From: UBA1563 sp037440065
Lineage (GTDB): Bacteria; Bacteroidota; Ignavibacteria; Ignavibacteriales; Ignavibacteriaceae
Assembly (NCBI GenBank): GCA_037440065.1
Contig: JBBIUV010000015.1
Span: forward strand, 868,001 to 932,000
Direction: 5' to 3'
DNA length: 64,000 nucleotides
This document shows, one piece after another, positions 43,245 to 52,940 of the stretch. How positions within the stretch are numbered: the first letter of the stretch is position 1; the number at the start of each line of letters is the position of its first letter. Under the pieces are notes generated by a model. It was not told where the DNA came from and made no database searches. It saw only the letters and a list, made by a program, of their open reading frames with translations. The position numbers were made by a program, and so were the translations under genes.

Positions 43245-43718
43245 ATGGTGCAGAAAAAATTTATCAGACGGATCTTACGAGAAAAAGTAATGCAGATTTT
43301 ATATGCTTACGAATTGAATAATGAAAATCTCGAAACAACAAAAAACGGAATTCTTTCAAATGTTGAACAAACCGAAGATAGAGATTTTGCAGAACAACTT
43401 TTACAGTGTGTCGTTCTTCATCAAAAAGAAATTGATGAGGAAATAAAGAAAAGAGTGAGTAACTGGGAAATTGAAAGAATTGCAATGATAGATAGAATCC
43501 TTATGCGGATAGGGATGTGCGAACTAGCTTACTTACCGGATATTCCACCCAAAGTATCAATCAACGAAGCAATTGAAATAGCTAAAAATTTTAGTACAGC
43601 ATCCAGCGGTAAATTTATAAATGGAATTCTTGACGGCTTTTTAAACGATCTGAAAAGCAAAGGCAAATTGAATAAAACCGGAAGGGGATTGATTGATGAA
43701 ACCCCTACCAAAAATTAA
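43245..43718 (+). CDS. nusB: Transcription antitermination factor NusB
   Basis: 157 aa all-helical NusB. RRILREKVMQILYAYELN at the start, NWEIERIAMIDRILMRIGMCELAYLPDIPPKVSINEAIEIAKNFST, then KFINGILDGFL are diagnostic. With NusE it binds boxA RNA in rRNA antitermination. It lies between a DUF218 gene and an MFS gene (8 nt after its stop). Confidence 0.95.
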   Translation: MVQKKFIRRILREKVMQILYAYELNNENLETTKNGILSNVEQTEDRDFAEQLLQCVVLHQKEIDEEIKKRVSNWEIERIAMIDRILMRIGMCELAYLPDIPPKVSINEAIEIAKNFSTASSGKFINGILDGFLNDLKSKGKLNKTGRGLIDETPTKN

Positions 43719-43726
43719 CGTTATCA

Positions 43727-44941
43727 ATGAGTTCTAAATTAAAAATTTTTGTTTGGACGCTATTTGATTTTGCGAACACTTCCTATTCAATAATCATTGT
43801 TACTTTTCTTTACGCAGTTTATTTTAAACAAGTTGTAAATGAGGGTAATCCAGTTGGTGATTTGTACTGGAGTTTGGGAACTAGCGCCGCCATGCTAATA
43901 ACGGCTATCATTTCACCTGTACTTGGAGCCATAGCCGATTATTCCGCTGGAAAAAAGCGATTTCTGCTTTTTTTTACTATTCAATGTATTTTAGCTACCG
44001 CTCTCTTAACCTTTGTTGAAAAGGGGAATGTGCTTCTCGGATTAATTCTCTTCGTTATTGCAAATGTGGGTTTTGAAGCGGGACTAGTTTTTTATGACGC
44101 ATTCCTTCCAGAAATCACTTCTCCTAAAAGTTACGGGAGGGTGAGCGGTTATGGATTTGGAATGGGATATGTCGGGTCATTAGTCTGTTTGGCGATTGTT
44201 TACCCCTTTATTCAATCAAACCAAATTAAGATTACATTTCTAATTGCCGCGGTATTTTTCTTGGTTTTTTCACTTCCGTTATTTTTTAAATTACACGATT
44301 CTCGAAAAATTGTTGAAGTTCCGAAATCCTATTTACGGATAGGATTTAATAGGGTTTTCTGGACACTAAAGCATATTAAAAATTATAAAAATTTGTCATT
44401 GTTCCTTCTTTCATATTTTTTCTATATCGAGGGAGTGAACACGGTTATCTTTTTTTCTGGCAATTATGCTAGTTCAACGCTCCATTTTTCAAATCTTGAG
44501 TTGTTGATCTTTTTTATCACTGTTCAAACTACAGCGATTGTTGGTTCGGTGGTACTTGGAATTGTTGCAGATGCGATCGGGCAAAAAAAAACAATCATGA
44601 TAAGTTTGGTTATCTGGTTGATGACAATCATACTTGCATATTTCACCCGGCAGAAAGAATTATTTTATGTGGTTGGTCTTTTAGCTGGAGTAGCCATGGG
44701 TTCTAGCCAATCTACCAGCAGGTCATTAATGTCGAAACTTACTCCCGATGATAAGAAGACTGAACTTTTCGGATTTTATTCTTTCTTTGGTAAAAGTTCT
44801 GCCATTTTGGGCCCGCTTGTTTTTGGATATATCAGTTACATTTCGGGGAATCAACGTTATGCTATTAGTTCTATCGCCTTTTTCTTTATAGTAGGATTGG
44901 TCATACTTTTCAAAGTTAAAGATCCGGAAGTAACAGTTTAA
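43727..44941 (+). CDS. MFS transporter, UMF1 (Atg22-like) family
   Basis: 404 aa, about 12 helices. The N-terminus FVWTLFDFANTSYSIIIVTFLYAVYF and GAIADYSAGKKRFLLFF, then GYGFGMGYVGSLVCL, match the UMF1/Atg22-like group, often annotated as amino-acid effluxers. Substrate uncertain. Overlaps the convergent thioredoxin-like gene by 4 nt. Confidence 0.88.
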   Translation: MSSKLKIFVWTLFDFANTSYSIIIVTFLYAVYFKQVVNEGNPVGDLYWSLGTSAAMLITAIISPVLGAIADYSAGKKRFLLFFTIQCILATALLTFVEKGNVLLGLILFVIANVGFEAGLVFYDAFLPEITSPKSYGRVSGYGFGMGYVGSLVCLAIVYPFIQSNQIKITFLIAAVFFLVFSLPLFFKLHDSRKIVEVPKSYLRIGFNRVFWTLKHIKNYKNLSLFLLSYFFYIEGVNTVIFFSGNYASSTLHFSNLELLIFFITVQTTAIVGSVVLGIVADAIGQKKTIMISLVIWLMTIILAYFTRQKELFYVVGLLAGVAMGSSQSTSRSLMSKLTPDDKKTELFGFYSFFGKSSAILGPLVFGYISYISGNQRYAISSIAFFFIVGLVILFKVKDPEVTV

Positions 44942-45537
44942 ACTTTAAGAAGAACTTTTATTTCACTCTCGAGCGCAACACTTTTATTTTTTGCATACCA
45001 AAGATGTAGTTGTTCAACAAAAGCATCGTGTTCCATTCCTTCGCTTTTAAGTCTGGTAACAAGCTGTTGCGCTTCTTTTGGTCGCGGTCCCCATCGGAAT
45101 ATTTCATTTCCATTTTCATCAAAAGAAATAAGAACCGGGATACTTCGTGTTCCGTTTGTTAAGTATAAATCCATTATGTCAAGATTTTCATCCCGCTCGA
45201 TGATTTGTAACTCAATCAGTGGATTTACTTTCGCAATTTTCGCAAGGGCAGGAAGATTTTGAGCGGAATCCCCGCACCAACCTTCAGTGATAACAATCCA
45301 ATTCTGTCTCGTTTTTATAGAAGGTAAAAGGTGTTGTAATTCATCCGAAACGGTAAAAGTTTTTTCAACTCTGCTCATTCTTTGAAGATTGAGCTTTGTA
45401 TATCCGTGTAATTTTTTAGCATCAGCATCTAACTGGAGAGTAGAGTCAGCAATGTATTTGGATTCGATTTTATTTACAAAAGCTTCATAAGAGAAACTTT
45501 GAGTAATTAATTTTCCCGCAATGTTTAAGAGTGTCAT
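44938..45537 (-). CDS. Thioredoxin-family protein
   Basis: 199 aa, cytoplasmic. Thioredoxin-like fold with ITEGWCGDSAQNLPALAKIA, so the CxxC is replaced by C-G-D-S (one Cys), and cis-Pro motif SIPVLISFDENG. The family of bacteroidotal WCGDSAQ proteins is widespread but uncharacterised. The lost second Cys argues against classical disulfide reductase activity. It ends within the convergent MFS gene. Confidence 0.85.
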   Translation of the reverse strand: MTLLNIAGKLITQSFSYEAFVNKIESKYIADSTLQLDADAKKLHGYTKLNLQRMSRVEKTFTVSDELQHLLPSIKTRQNWIVITEGWCGDSAQNLPALAKIAKVNPLIELQIIERDENLDIMDLYLTNGTRSIPVLISFDENGNEIFRWGPRPKEAQQLVTRLKSEGMEHDAFVEQLHLWYAKNKSVALESEIKVLLKV

Positions 45538-45593
45538 AATACTTTTTTATTTTTGTAAAGGTATGATGTTGAAAATCGAAAAAGGATTTGAAT

Positions 45594-47798
45594 TTATTTT
45601 GTAGTCATACGAAAAACTCCGTCCCAATCATTAGGAGGAGGATTTTCGATAAAATGCATGCATCGTTTTAAATATACGAAAGAGGGGTGGTCATTTGATT
45701 TGATATTTTTTGCTTCGGCAAATTTTGTTGCAGCTTCTTCAAACCTGAAAGCTTTATAAAGTGCCAATCCTTCGTTGAAGGTAGCTAAACAGTCAAGAAA
45801 TGATTTATCAAGTTGTTCATCTTTAAAGGCTATCAATTCATAAACTATTACAGGTTTGGTTTTCCCTTTTACCACGAGTGCGTCAAGTTCGCGCATGATA
45901 AAATCATTTTTAACAATCTCATATGTTGATTCGGAAACCATCGCATTGGTACCGTATTCTTTATTGGCGCCTTCAAGTCGCGATGCAAGATTTACAGTAT
46001 CTCCCATAACTGTATAATCGAATCGTTCACTACCGCCCATGTTTCCAACAACAACTTCTCCCGTATTGATTCCGATTCTTACTGAGATTTCTGTTTGTCC
46101 CTCAGCGCGCCACTTTGCTCTAAGTTCAGCTAATCGTTTTTGCATCAACAATGCGCTCTTACAAGTTTGGTAAGCGTGATCTTCAATCGGAAGTGGGGCT
46201 CCCCAAAAAGCCATTACTGCGTCGCCGATATATTTATCAAGAGTTCCTTTGTTTTCAAAAACGATGCGGGTCATTTCAGAAAGGTATTCATTTAAGAAGG
46301 CTACTAATTCTTCAGGTTTTTTTGTTTCAGAAAAAGTAGAGAAGCCTGCGATATCACTAAAAAAGATTGACAAAACCTTTCGTTCACCACCAAGTCGCAT
46401 TTTATCAGGGTCAGCGATCAAATCGTCTACAACAGTTGAGTTAACATACTGGCTGAACATTCCCTTTATCTGAGCTTTTTGTTTTCGTTCCGAAATAAAA
46501 TGATATGCTGTGCTGCCGACGTAACCGAGAACAAATGCTAGCGCCGGACTAATAACATTGAAGACGTATGAAAAATTCGTGAAGAGATAAAATGAAAGCT
46601 CTCTTAAACCGAATACGGCTCCGGCAAGTAAAACAATATTTCCTATCTCAAGGAAGCCACTTTTCTTGGTCTTTATTCCTTTTAAGAATGACGAAAAATA
46701 AAAACTTAAGAAAGTAGAAATAAAAATTAAAATAAATTCTTGCCCAACAGATTCTTTGGTTAAGAAATCTTTATTGATAATGTTCTGAATAGCGGTGGCA
46801 TGGATTTCCACACCATACATCAAATTGTCACCCTTTTTCTCTCCCTTAGAAAAAGAAATCGGTTTAATGTCCTGATCTTCCGGTTCAGTGGAGCCAATAA
46901 GCACAATTTTATCTTTGAAGATACCCGACTTCAGTAATCCGATATCGGGATCATCCCACGTATTAATATCTTCCTGATAATCTTCTTCATCTTTTGTTTT
47001 GAATTCTTTGTCGTCAAGAACTTCTAGAAAATTGAAATGAAGGAAAGTATTGTCAGGTCCATAATAATTGATTAACATTGATGTGTTATCAAATTTTGGA
47101 ATCTCTGTATCTTTCAGGACAAAAAAGTTACCGCGTTTAGTAATGACTTCATCATTTTTTAGATCGAAGTATTTATTTAGAATTGCAAAACCAAACGTGG
47201 GAAGATATTTATCCGAAGCCTCGGAATACATCATCGGGACGTAGCGCCGAATTACACCATCGTTATCACTAATTACTCTAACAATACCGATTGAACTGTC
47301 AGCGTCAAAGAAAATGTTATCATAATTTTGATGCTCCTTTCTCATCTGAAATTCCAGTTGTCCGGTTACTTCAGTTTTCCCGGCAACAATAACATTTTTT
47401 GCTCTCCTCAAAGCATAAAAGAGAAGACTATCATTTTGTGGAGAAAATCGATCGGGACTAGACATTACAACGTCTATTCCAACAGCTTTTACACCGGCTT
47501 CAGAGAGGTTTTCAATAACTTTCGCGAAAAGATAGCGGGACAATGGAAGAGAATTGTATGGAGGATTTATTCCTTTAATTGTTGAGTTATTTAAATCAAG
47601 AATGATGACGTCGGATTTCTTTTTAATTTCCTTTACACCACGGTGTGCAAAACGTTCATCAATTTGTTTTAAATCTAATTCTTTTATGCTTGAAAGAGGG
47701 AAGAAAATATCCAGCGTAATGAGTGCAACAAAAAAAGCAATCCCAAGGCTAATTGATAAATTTATCAACCACTTGGGAATGCTTTTCGATTTCTTCAT
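45594..47798 (-). CDS. CHASE2-domain class III adenylate/guanylate cyclase
   Basis: 734 aa inner-membrane receptor cyclase. TM about 13-33, extracytoplasmic CHASE2 sensor about 40-345, three helices about 352-445, then class III cyclase about 470-655, then a TPR-like tail. Metal aspartates are in FFSDIAGFSTF and DKYIGDAVMAFWGAP; the FDYTVMGDTVNLASRLEG segment and the Lys of TLDKYIGD favour ATP as substrate. It should sense an envelope signal and make cAMP (or cGMP). Last gene of a four-gene cluster, 6 nt after the outer-membrane-like gene. Confidence 0.92.
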   Translation of the reverse strand: MKKSKSIPKWLINLSISLGIAFFVALITLDIFFPLSSIKELDLKQIDERFAHRGVKEIKKKSDVIILDLNNSTIKGINPPYNSLPLSRYLFAKVIENLSEAGVKAVGIDVVMSSPDRFSPQNDSLLFYALRRAKNVIVAGKTEVTGQLEFQMRKEHQNYDNIFFDADSSIGIVRVISDNDGVIRRYVPMMYSEASDKYLPTFGFAILNKYFDLKNDEVITKRGNFFVLKDTEIPKFDNTSMLINYYGPDNTFLHFNFLEVLDDKEFKTKDEEDYQEDINTWDDPDIGLLKSGIFKDKIVLIGSTEPEDQDIKPISFSKGEKKGDNLMYGVEIHATAIQNIINKDFLTKESVGQEFILIFISTFLSFYFSSFLKGIKTKKSGFLEIGNIVLLAGAVFGLRELSFYLFTNFSYVFNVISPALAFVLGYVGSTAYHFISERKQKAQIKGMFSQYVNSTVVDDLIADPDKMRLGGERKVLSIFFSDIAGFSTFSETKKPEELVAFLNEYLSEMTRIVFENKGTLDKYIGDAVMAFWGAPLPIEDHAYQTCKSALLMQKRLAELRAKWRAEGQTEISVRIGINTGEVVVGNMGGSERFDYTVMGDTVNLASRLEGANKEYGTNAMVSESTYEIVKNDFIMRELDALVVKGKTKPVIVYELIAFKDEQLDKSFLDCLATFNEGLALYKAFRFEEAATKFAEAKNIKSNDHPSFVYLKRCMHFIENPPPNDWDGVFRMTTK

Positions 47799-47804
47799 AT
47801 AAGA

Positions 47805-50249
47805 TTACTGCAAATAAAGTTGAGTTGTTAATCCCATGATAACATCATTTGCTTTTGTTTTTACCGCGTACTGAACATTCGTGTATTGATCGATCTTTGT
47901 TGAAGTGTAATCATAATTCAAATATCTGAATTGAAATTGCACGGTAAGATTCGGCATAAGATAATAAAGTGCACTCGCATCAAACGAAGTTCGTTTGTAA
48001 TCTCCGAAACTTGGACTTAATGAACCGGAGAGGAGAAGTTTATCTTGCATCATTGAGTAATTGGCTCCAAGGGCAATTGAGACATAACTAAAATTAGTTG
48101 TATCAACCTTGGAATTATTCATACTGATATTCAAGCTGGAACTTAAATTATCAAACCAGCGGGTTCCGCTGGAAACAGTTACCGAAGAATTATCGATATC
48201 ATAATTTGCATGGGACTTATCGTCACGGGCAGAATTTACAAAACTTAACGAAACAGAATGACGGTAATACCACTCAAAATTATACGAAAGTTGAGTAGAA
48301 ATTCGATTCGTGATATCGTTGATAGCTGATAAATAAGCGGTTGAATCCAGTGGATCTTTGATTGGGCTTAAACCGTTTGTGTTGTTAAGACGCGTGTAAC
48401 CAACAATAATACTTGGAAGATTAGTTCTTGGATAAAAAGAGAGTGACGTATTCAAAGTCTGGAAAGTTGTTGTTGCTCTCTTAATTTTTTGCAAGTTATC
48501 CTGTAAACTTTCATATCCCACGGAAACAAAAAACTTATTCTCAAAAAGTCTTAACCGGTCAAGAATATTTATACCCGCGACGTCTGTTCTAACATAAGAT
48601 TGACCAAAAGAGGAATATTGTTCTCCACGATATATATAAGAACTTTTCAAATAATTGTCAAAATAGTTAAGAGAGAAAGCTGCCTCTGCTGCCAAAGATG
48701 GTAACTTCTGAGGATTTAATGGCGTAACATATTGGTTAACCGTGAATAATCCCGAAACCTGATCACGTAATTTCTTTACATCATCAGGATTAATATTGAT
48801 TAATCCATCAGGTCCAAACGTTGCAACAATTTCAGAATCGGAGAGTGAACCGTTTGAAATGTCGTTATTCAACAAACTGAAGGCTGCCTGCGTAGTAAAA
48901 AGAATATTCTGATTGTCGAAACCGAACATTAAATCAGTTCCAAGTACTAAATTCTCTTTTGGAGCAGTTCCCAGTTCAATTGAACTTGTTTCATCTTTTA
49001 CATGCAGAAAAGTTAGTCCAAACTGGAAATTTTCCCCTTTGCCGAATGAGGGTCTAACAGCAAGGAGACTTCTTTTAAATGTTCCTGGATTCACTTCTGC
49101 ATATTTGTTTCCATTGTGCTTACTTGGATTAACTTCGATAATATTACTTCCAAGCGTATCTTTATATTGAATAATAGATCCTTCAACGTTTCTGTATATT
49201 TCTCCGAAACTTGTTTGAATGTTGAAGAAACCAAGGTTAACCTCGCCGCTAAATCCACGGACTCTTTTTCCGTTTAAGACAAGTGATGGATATTTGGGGT
49301 AATGATCTCCTAAGGTAATTGCACCGTAATCATGCGATAAATTTACCATGTAGCGGTTATTCGGTTGAAGATACTTTTTTTCTTCAGATGTTAGGTAAAC
49401 ATTACTTTGCAGATTAAATCCTTTGTAATCGGCCTGCAAATTCACATTTAAATTGTTGTACCATGTTCCGACGGTTTGAACATTTTCATTGCGTGATTCG
49501 AATCTAACATCGCCTGTATAATTAATTGCAGATTGACCAAGCAGAGCATAACTTGGATTAAGGATAACAAACTGCGAACTGACTGAATGGTATAATGTGT
49601 TCGTCGTATCGTACAGTTCAACCGATAAACTATGGAGCCCGTCTTTTAGTTGAATTTGGAAATTTTCAGGAGAGATGATAATAATATCTTCCGCAAAAAG
49701 AGCAATGTTAGTAACATCATTATTATCTAAATAAATTTTAGTAGCTCCTTTGTTAACTATATCTGAAGCTCTCAAAAGTGAAATCGAAATAAAAAATTCA
49801 TCCGGTAGAATCTTCTCACCTTTCTCAGGACTCATAACCAATACTTCTCTATCTTTACCCGAGATACTTTGTACTTGAATTTGGATTGGAGTATTAGATT
49901 TAAGGAATTCTTCGGGATAAGTCTCTTCAACACCTGTGGTCATTGAAAATTTCATAAAATATTCAATGTTTGGAGGAAGAACTTCGGCTGCAGGAATTGT
50001 GAAAAATGCCGAAGAACCCTGAACCATCATGTCAGAGACAGTGAACTCATTTTGTCCGAATGAACGATAACCAATAACGGCTTTTGTGACTGAAGAAGAT
50101 GGTTGAAATCTTGCTTCGATGGTGAGGGATTCATTCTCCTTAGCATTCCCGATTTTTACTTCCGAAACCACACTGCTAATCTGTGAGAAAGTTGTTGGGA
50201 TTAACCCGAGAAGAAAAAGAACTACGAAAAAAGTAACTTTTTTAACCAT
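47805..50249 (-). CDS. Large outer-membrane beta-barrel-like protein
   Basis: 814 aa from the ATG at 50247-50249 (MVKKVTFFVVLFLLGLIP), with a GGAG site; an upstream start adds 20 residues without a signal layout. Signal peptide to about 22, Ig-like strands about 25-250, then many alternating beta-strands with aromatic ends to the C-terminus (final motif MGLTTQLYLQ), as in outer-membrane barrels. No named family recognised. It sits between FecR-domain and CHASE2 cyclase genes, suggesting a role in signal reception or export. Confidence 0.75.
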   Translation of the reverse strand: MVKKVTFFVVLFLLGLIPTTFSQISSVVSEVKIGNAKENESLTIEARFQPSSSVTKAVIGYRSFGQNEFTVSDMMVQGSSAFFTIPAAEVLPPNIEYFMKFSMTTGVEETYPEEFLKSNTPIQIQVQSISGKDREVLVMSPEKGEKILPDEFFISISLLRASDIVNKGATKIYLDNNDVTNIALFAEDIIIISPENFQIQLKDGLHSLSVELYDTTNTLYHSVSSQFVILNPSYALLGQSAINYTGDVRFESRNENVQTVGTWYNNLNVNLQADYKGFNLQSNVYLTSEEKKYLQPNNRYMVNLSHDYGAITLGDHYPKYPSLVLNGKRVRGFSGEVNLGFFNIQTSFGEIYRNVEGSIIQYKDTLGSNIIEVNPSKHNGNKYAEVNPGTFKRSLLAVRPSFGKGENFQFGLTFLHVKDETSSIELGTAPKENLVLGTDLMFGFDNQNILFTTQAAFSLLNNDISNGSLSDSEIVATFGPDGLININPDDVKKLRDQVSGLFTVNQYVTPLNPQKLPSLAAEAAFSLNYFDNYLKSSYIYRGEQYSSFGQSYVRTDVAGINILDRLRLFENKFFVSVGYESLQDNLQKIKRATTTFQTLNTSLSFYPRTNLPSIIVGYTRLNNTNGLSPIKDPLDSTAYLSAINDITNRISTQLSYNFEWYYRHSVSLSFVNSARDDKSHANYDIDNSSVTVSSGTRWFDNLSSSLNISMNNSKVDTTNFSYVSIALGANYSMMQDKLLLSGSLSPSFGDYKRTSFDASALYYLMPNLTVQFQFRYLNYDYTSTKIDQYTNVQYAVKTKANDVIMGLTTQLYLQ

Positions 50250-50294
50250 GGAGCAATCTCCAATTTTTGTTGATTTGAGTGAGACAAAAATAAA

Positions 50295-50324
50295 AAACTC
50301 TGCCTTCAAAAAGAAGGCAGAGTT
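50295..50324 (-). terminator. Attenuating hairpin between fecR-like gene and outer-membrane gene
   Basis: Perfect 12-bp stem AACTCTGCCTTC (50296-50307) / GAAGGCAGAGTT (50313-50324), loop of five bases, then a T-run on the minus strand (TTTTTA). It lies 9 nt after the FecR-domain gene, inside the cluster, so it may cut expression of the two downstream genes. Confidence 0.78.
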
Positions 50325-50333
50325 AATAAAATT

Positions 50334-51023
50334 TTATTCTTCGAGATATTCTATGATCAAGTCTCCTTGATTAGTCTTAATAATTATTTTCTTTGTATTC
50401 GTTTTCTTAGAATCTTCCAATTGCTTTTGTTGATCCGGAGAAATTGTAGATACAGTAACTTGTCCGTCATTTGTAAAGACAACGGAATTTCCGCCTTTTA
50501 CATTTCCCTTAATTTGATCACCGAGCAGAGATTTATAGTCAACAGCACCTTCTTCAAGAACTAAGACAGTTCCCTCATCACCAACTTGAAAGAATCCTTT
50601 CGTACCACGGATGGAAGCGACCATTGTAGGAGTTGTAAATTGAAATTCTTCGTTTTGCTGTTGTTTTGCAACTTCAAAGTTTACTCCCCCTTTTCCAATG
50701 TAGGTGTTTTTTGAAATCTGTTTGTCGTTTTTATCGGCATAAATTTTAATTGAGCAATTCTCACGAACTCTTAAAATAGAATTATCAGTAAATTTAACAA
50801 GTGCAAGTGATTTTGATCCGGTCTTAATTTCATCACCGGTAGAAAGGGCTTGACCAATTTTAATGTTGGACCAATCGCCGTCTACTTTTTTGAAGCTAAC
50901 ATCTTTTACTATTTTCATTACAATAGCAATAGGAGCAGCCGGTTGTGGATTTTCTCCAGCAAAATTAGTTGCGGTAAAAGCTACCAACATTAGAACAACT
51001 ACCATAAAATTAAATTTTTTCAT
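50334..51023 (-). CDS. FecR-domain periplasmic protein
   Basis: 229 aa. Signal peptide about 1-22, then a FecR-like domain: VGDEIKTG-type segment (QALSTGDEIKTGSKSLALVKFTDNSILRVREN, read in pieces), NTYIGKGGVNFEVAK, FTTPTMVASIRGTKGFFQV. In its home family FecR is an anti-sigma sensor; stand-alone secreted versions are common and uncharacterised. It follows the secreted fibronectin-like gene by 22 nt and precedes a hairpin. Confidence 0.88.
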   Translation of the reverse strand: MKKFNFMVVVLMLVAFTATNFAGENPQPAAPIAIVMKIVKDVSFKKVDGDWSNIKIGQALSTGDEIKTGSKSLALVKFTDNSILRVRENCSIKIYADKNDKQISKNTYIGKGGVNFEVAKQQQNEEFQFTTPTMVASIRGTKGFFQVGDEGTVLVLEEGAVDYKSLLGDQIKGNVKGGNSVVFTNDGQVTVSTISPDQQKQLEDSKKTNTKKIIIKTNQGDLIIEYLEE

Positions 51024-51045
51024 TTTTCGATTCCTCTACAGTTAT

Positions 51046-52110
51046 TTACGGATTTTCATTATAAATGAATTGAGCACTTATAACTCTATCGGGATGAGTA
51101 TTAAAATACATCAGCAGATTATTTAATTGATCCTGAGAAATCGGGTTCCCGTTCTCATCAACCAATCGATTAATTCTTAAATTTCTATCTGAAAGCACAC
51201 TAGCAAAAGTTGAACCTCCCGGTAGAGATTGGGTCATAGCCATGAGGCTGTTTTTAATTGCATTATCTCGTGCATCGTTTGCACCGGCAATTCGAAAGTT
51301 AACGATCTCACTTGGCAGCTCTTTGCTCTCATTTGGTAATTTGATAACAGCGACAACTTGTACAACGTATTCTAATCCTTCTTGGAGTGGTCGTAGGGTT
51401 GGAAGATCACTTAGCCTAACCGATGTTTTTGAACTAGGGATATTGGCAAAATCAATATAAGGGCTTGGAGAAGCTAACGCATTTTCCAAAGACTGACTGC
51501 TGTTTGTGCGTTTGTTGACCTTTATTTTATAGTGATCTGAACCGGGAACTTGAATCCAGGAAACAAGAATATTTCCCAATTGTCCTTCAGCATCTTTAGT
51601 GGGAGTTAGAATCGTAAACGATTGCGTAGGATTTATAAATTCAACAAAATCCGAAGCGGTTCTTAAAACAACTCCAGCCGGATTCTTTAAAGTAAGCTTA
51701 AATTCAAATCTGCCTGTGGGTTTGCCTTTGTTGATGATGTCGTTTATTACGGAGTTGTTAGAATTAGTGCGAGCGATTCGGATTGTTGTACTTCCTAAAT
51801 CCGTATTATAAAAGGCTTTAGATTTGAAAACTCTCGTTTTGAAATCAAAAAGTGGGACAGAATTCGACTTTCCAACATCGGTCCATTTAATTTCTCCTTC
51901 AAGAACCACATCAACATTTTCAGGTACTATTGAAATGCTAAAAACTCTTGGTGCGCCGGAGAGATCATTCGCAATTGATAAAGCTCCAAGATTTAGCTCT
52001 GGTAACGGCTTGAAAATCTCAAGTCTGAAATCTGTAATAGACTGTGCTGAAAGTGAACTGCTTAATAAAACTGCAAAGAGTACAAACAAAAAAGTTCTGC
52101 AAATTTTCAT
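51046..52110 (-). CDS. Secreted protein with fibronectin-like repeats
   Basis: 354 aa. Signal peptide MKICRTFLFVLFAVLLSSSLSAQ, then beta-rich domains: NPAGVVLRTASDFVEF, ILVSWIQVPGSDHYKIKVNK and LQEGLEYVVQVVAVIKLP, which resemble Ig or fibronectin III strands. Predicted periplasmic or surface. No named family. First gene of the four-gene minus-strand cluster; a GGAGG site precedes the ATG. Confidence 0.78.
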   Translation of the reverse strand: MKICRTFLFVLFAVLLSSSLSAQSITDFRLEIFKPLPELNLGALSIANDLSGAPRVFSISIVPENVDVVLEGEIKWTDVGKSNSVPLFDFKTRVFKSKAFYNTDLGSTTIRIARTNSNNSVINDIINKGKPTGRFEFKLTLKNPAGVVLRTASDFVEFINPTQSFTILTPTKDAEGQLGNILVSWIQVPGSDHYKIKVNKRTNSSQSLENALASPSPYIDFANIPSSKTSVRLSDLPTLRPLQEGLEYVVQVVAVIKLPNESKELPSEIVNFRIAGANDARDNAIKNSLMAMTQSLPGGSTFASVLSDRNLRINRLVDENGNPISQDQLNNLLMYFNTHPDRVISAQFIYNENP

Positions 52111-52428
52111 TTTAAGCCTCCTATAGTTGTTTAATAAATTGTCTCTTGCAAAAAAGACAAAATCTCTTTTGCTTAATCTAAGTTTTTCTAATTAATAATA
52201 AAACATTTTTTTATTACTATTAATTTAGAAATTCGGACGAAATCTACAACTACTTTTACTGAATTAATGTGCTTTTTAACCGTTCTTTCTACAAATTTCA
52301 AAGTAGAGTGAGAGTTGTCACAGCGTTCTTATCTGTTAGGTTACAAAAACAAGATATTTATAATATCGTTGTAAGGATTTTATTTATTTAATAGCTTGCA
52401 AACGTAAAATATAAAAATTTGAGGTAAC
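52111..52428. other. Divergent intergenic region, no gene
   Basis: 318-nt AT-rich spacer that must hold the promoters of the envelope cluster (minus) and the lipoprotein gene (plus). A possible hairpin TTGTCTC...GACAA near 52139-52160 is weak. No other structure recognised. Confidence 0.4.
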
Positions 52429-52938
52429 ATGAAATCTTATTTTGTCTTCTTCACCTTATTCCTTTTTTTCTACGGATGTGGTAAAACCGAAAAAGATCAA
52501 TTCGAAGAAGCAAACCGATTAGTTCAAGAAAAAAAATATGCTGAAGCAAAAACTGCTTTTGAAAATATTGTAAAAGAATTTCCAGCAGGGGAAACTGCTC
52601 CAAGAGCGGTTTACGAAATAGCTAAACTTTATCAAGCGGGATTAATTACAGGATTAGATCAAACCGCTTCTCAGCAGAAAGCTGTGGATTATTTCCAAAA
52701 AGTATTTGTGGATTATCCAAAATCTGAAATAGCTCCTTCTGCATTATTTATGTCTGGATTTATCCAGGCTAATATGTTGAGTAAATATCAAGAGGCAACA
52801 ATCACCTATAAAAAATTCCTTGAAGTATTTCCTAATAGCGAATTTGCCGATGATGCCAAAGCCGAACTTGATAATATGGGACTTTCTCCCGAAGAAATAA
52901 TTGCTAAACATCAGACACAGTTTACTGCAAAACAATAG
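52429..52938 (+). CDS. BamD/YfiO-like TPR lipoprotein
   Basis: 169 aa. Lipoprotein signal MKSYFVFFTLFLFFYGC (lipobox FYGC), then TPR-like helices about 25-165 such as FEEANRLVQEKKYAEAKTAFENIV and EFPAGETAPRAVYEIAKLY, and EATITYKKFLEVFPNSEFADDA. It resembles the short tetratricopeptide lipoproteins of Bacteroidota; identity to BamD itself is uncertain since it is shorter. Two nt before the DUF58 gene. Confidence 0.82.
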   Translation: MKSYFVFFTLFLFFYGCGKTEKDQFEEANRLVQEKKYAEAKTAFENIVKEFPAGETAPRAVYEIAKLYQAGLITGLDQTASQQKAVDYFQKVFVDYPKSEIAPSALFMSGFIQANMLSKYQEATITYKKFLEVFPNSEFADDAKAELDNMGLSPEEIIAKHQTQFTAKQ

Positions 52939-52940
52939 CG

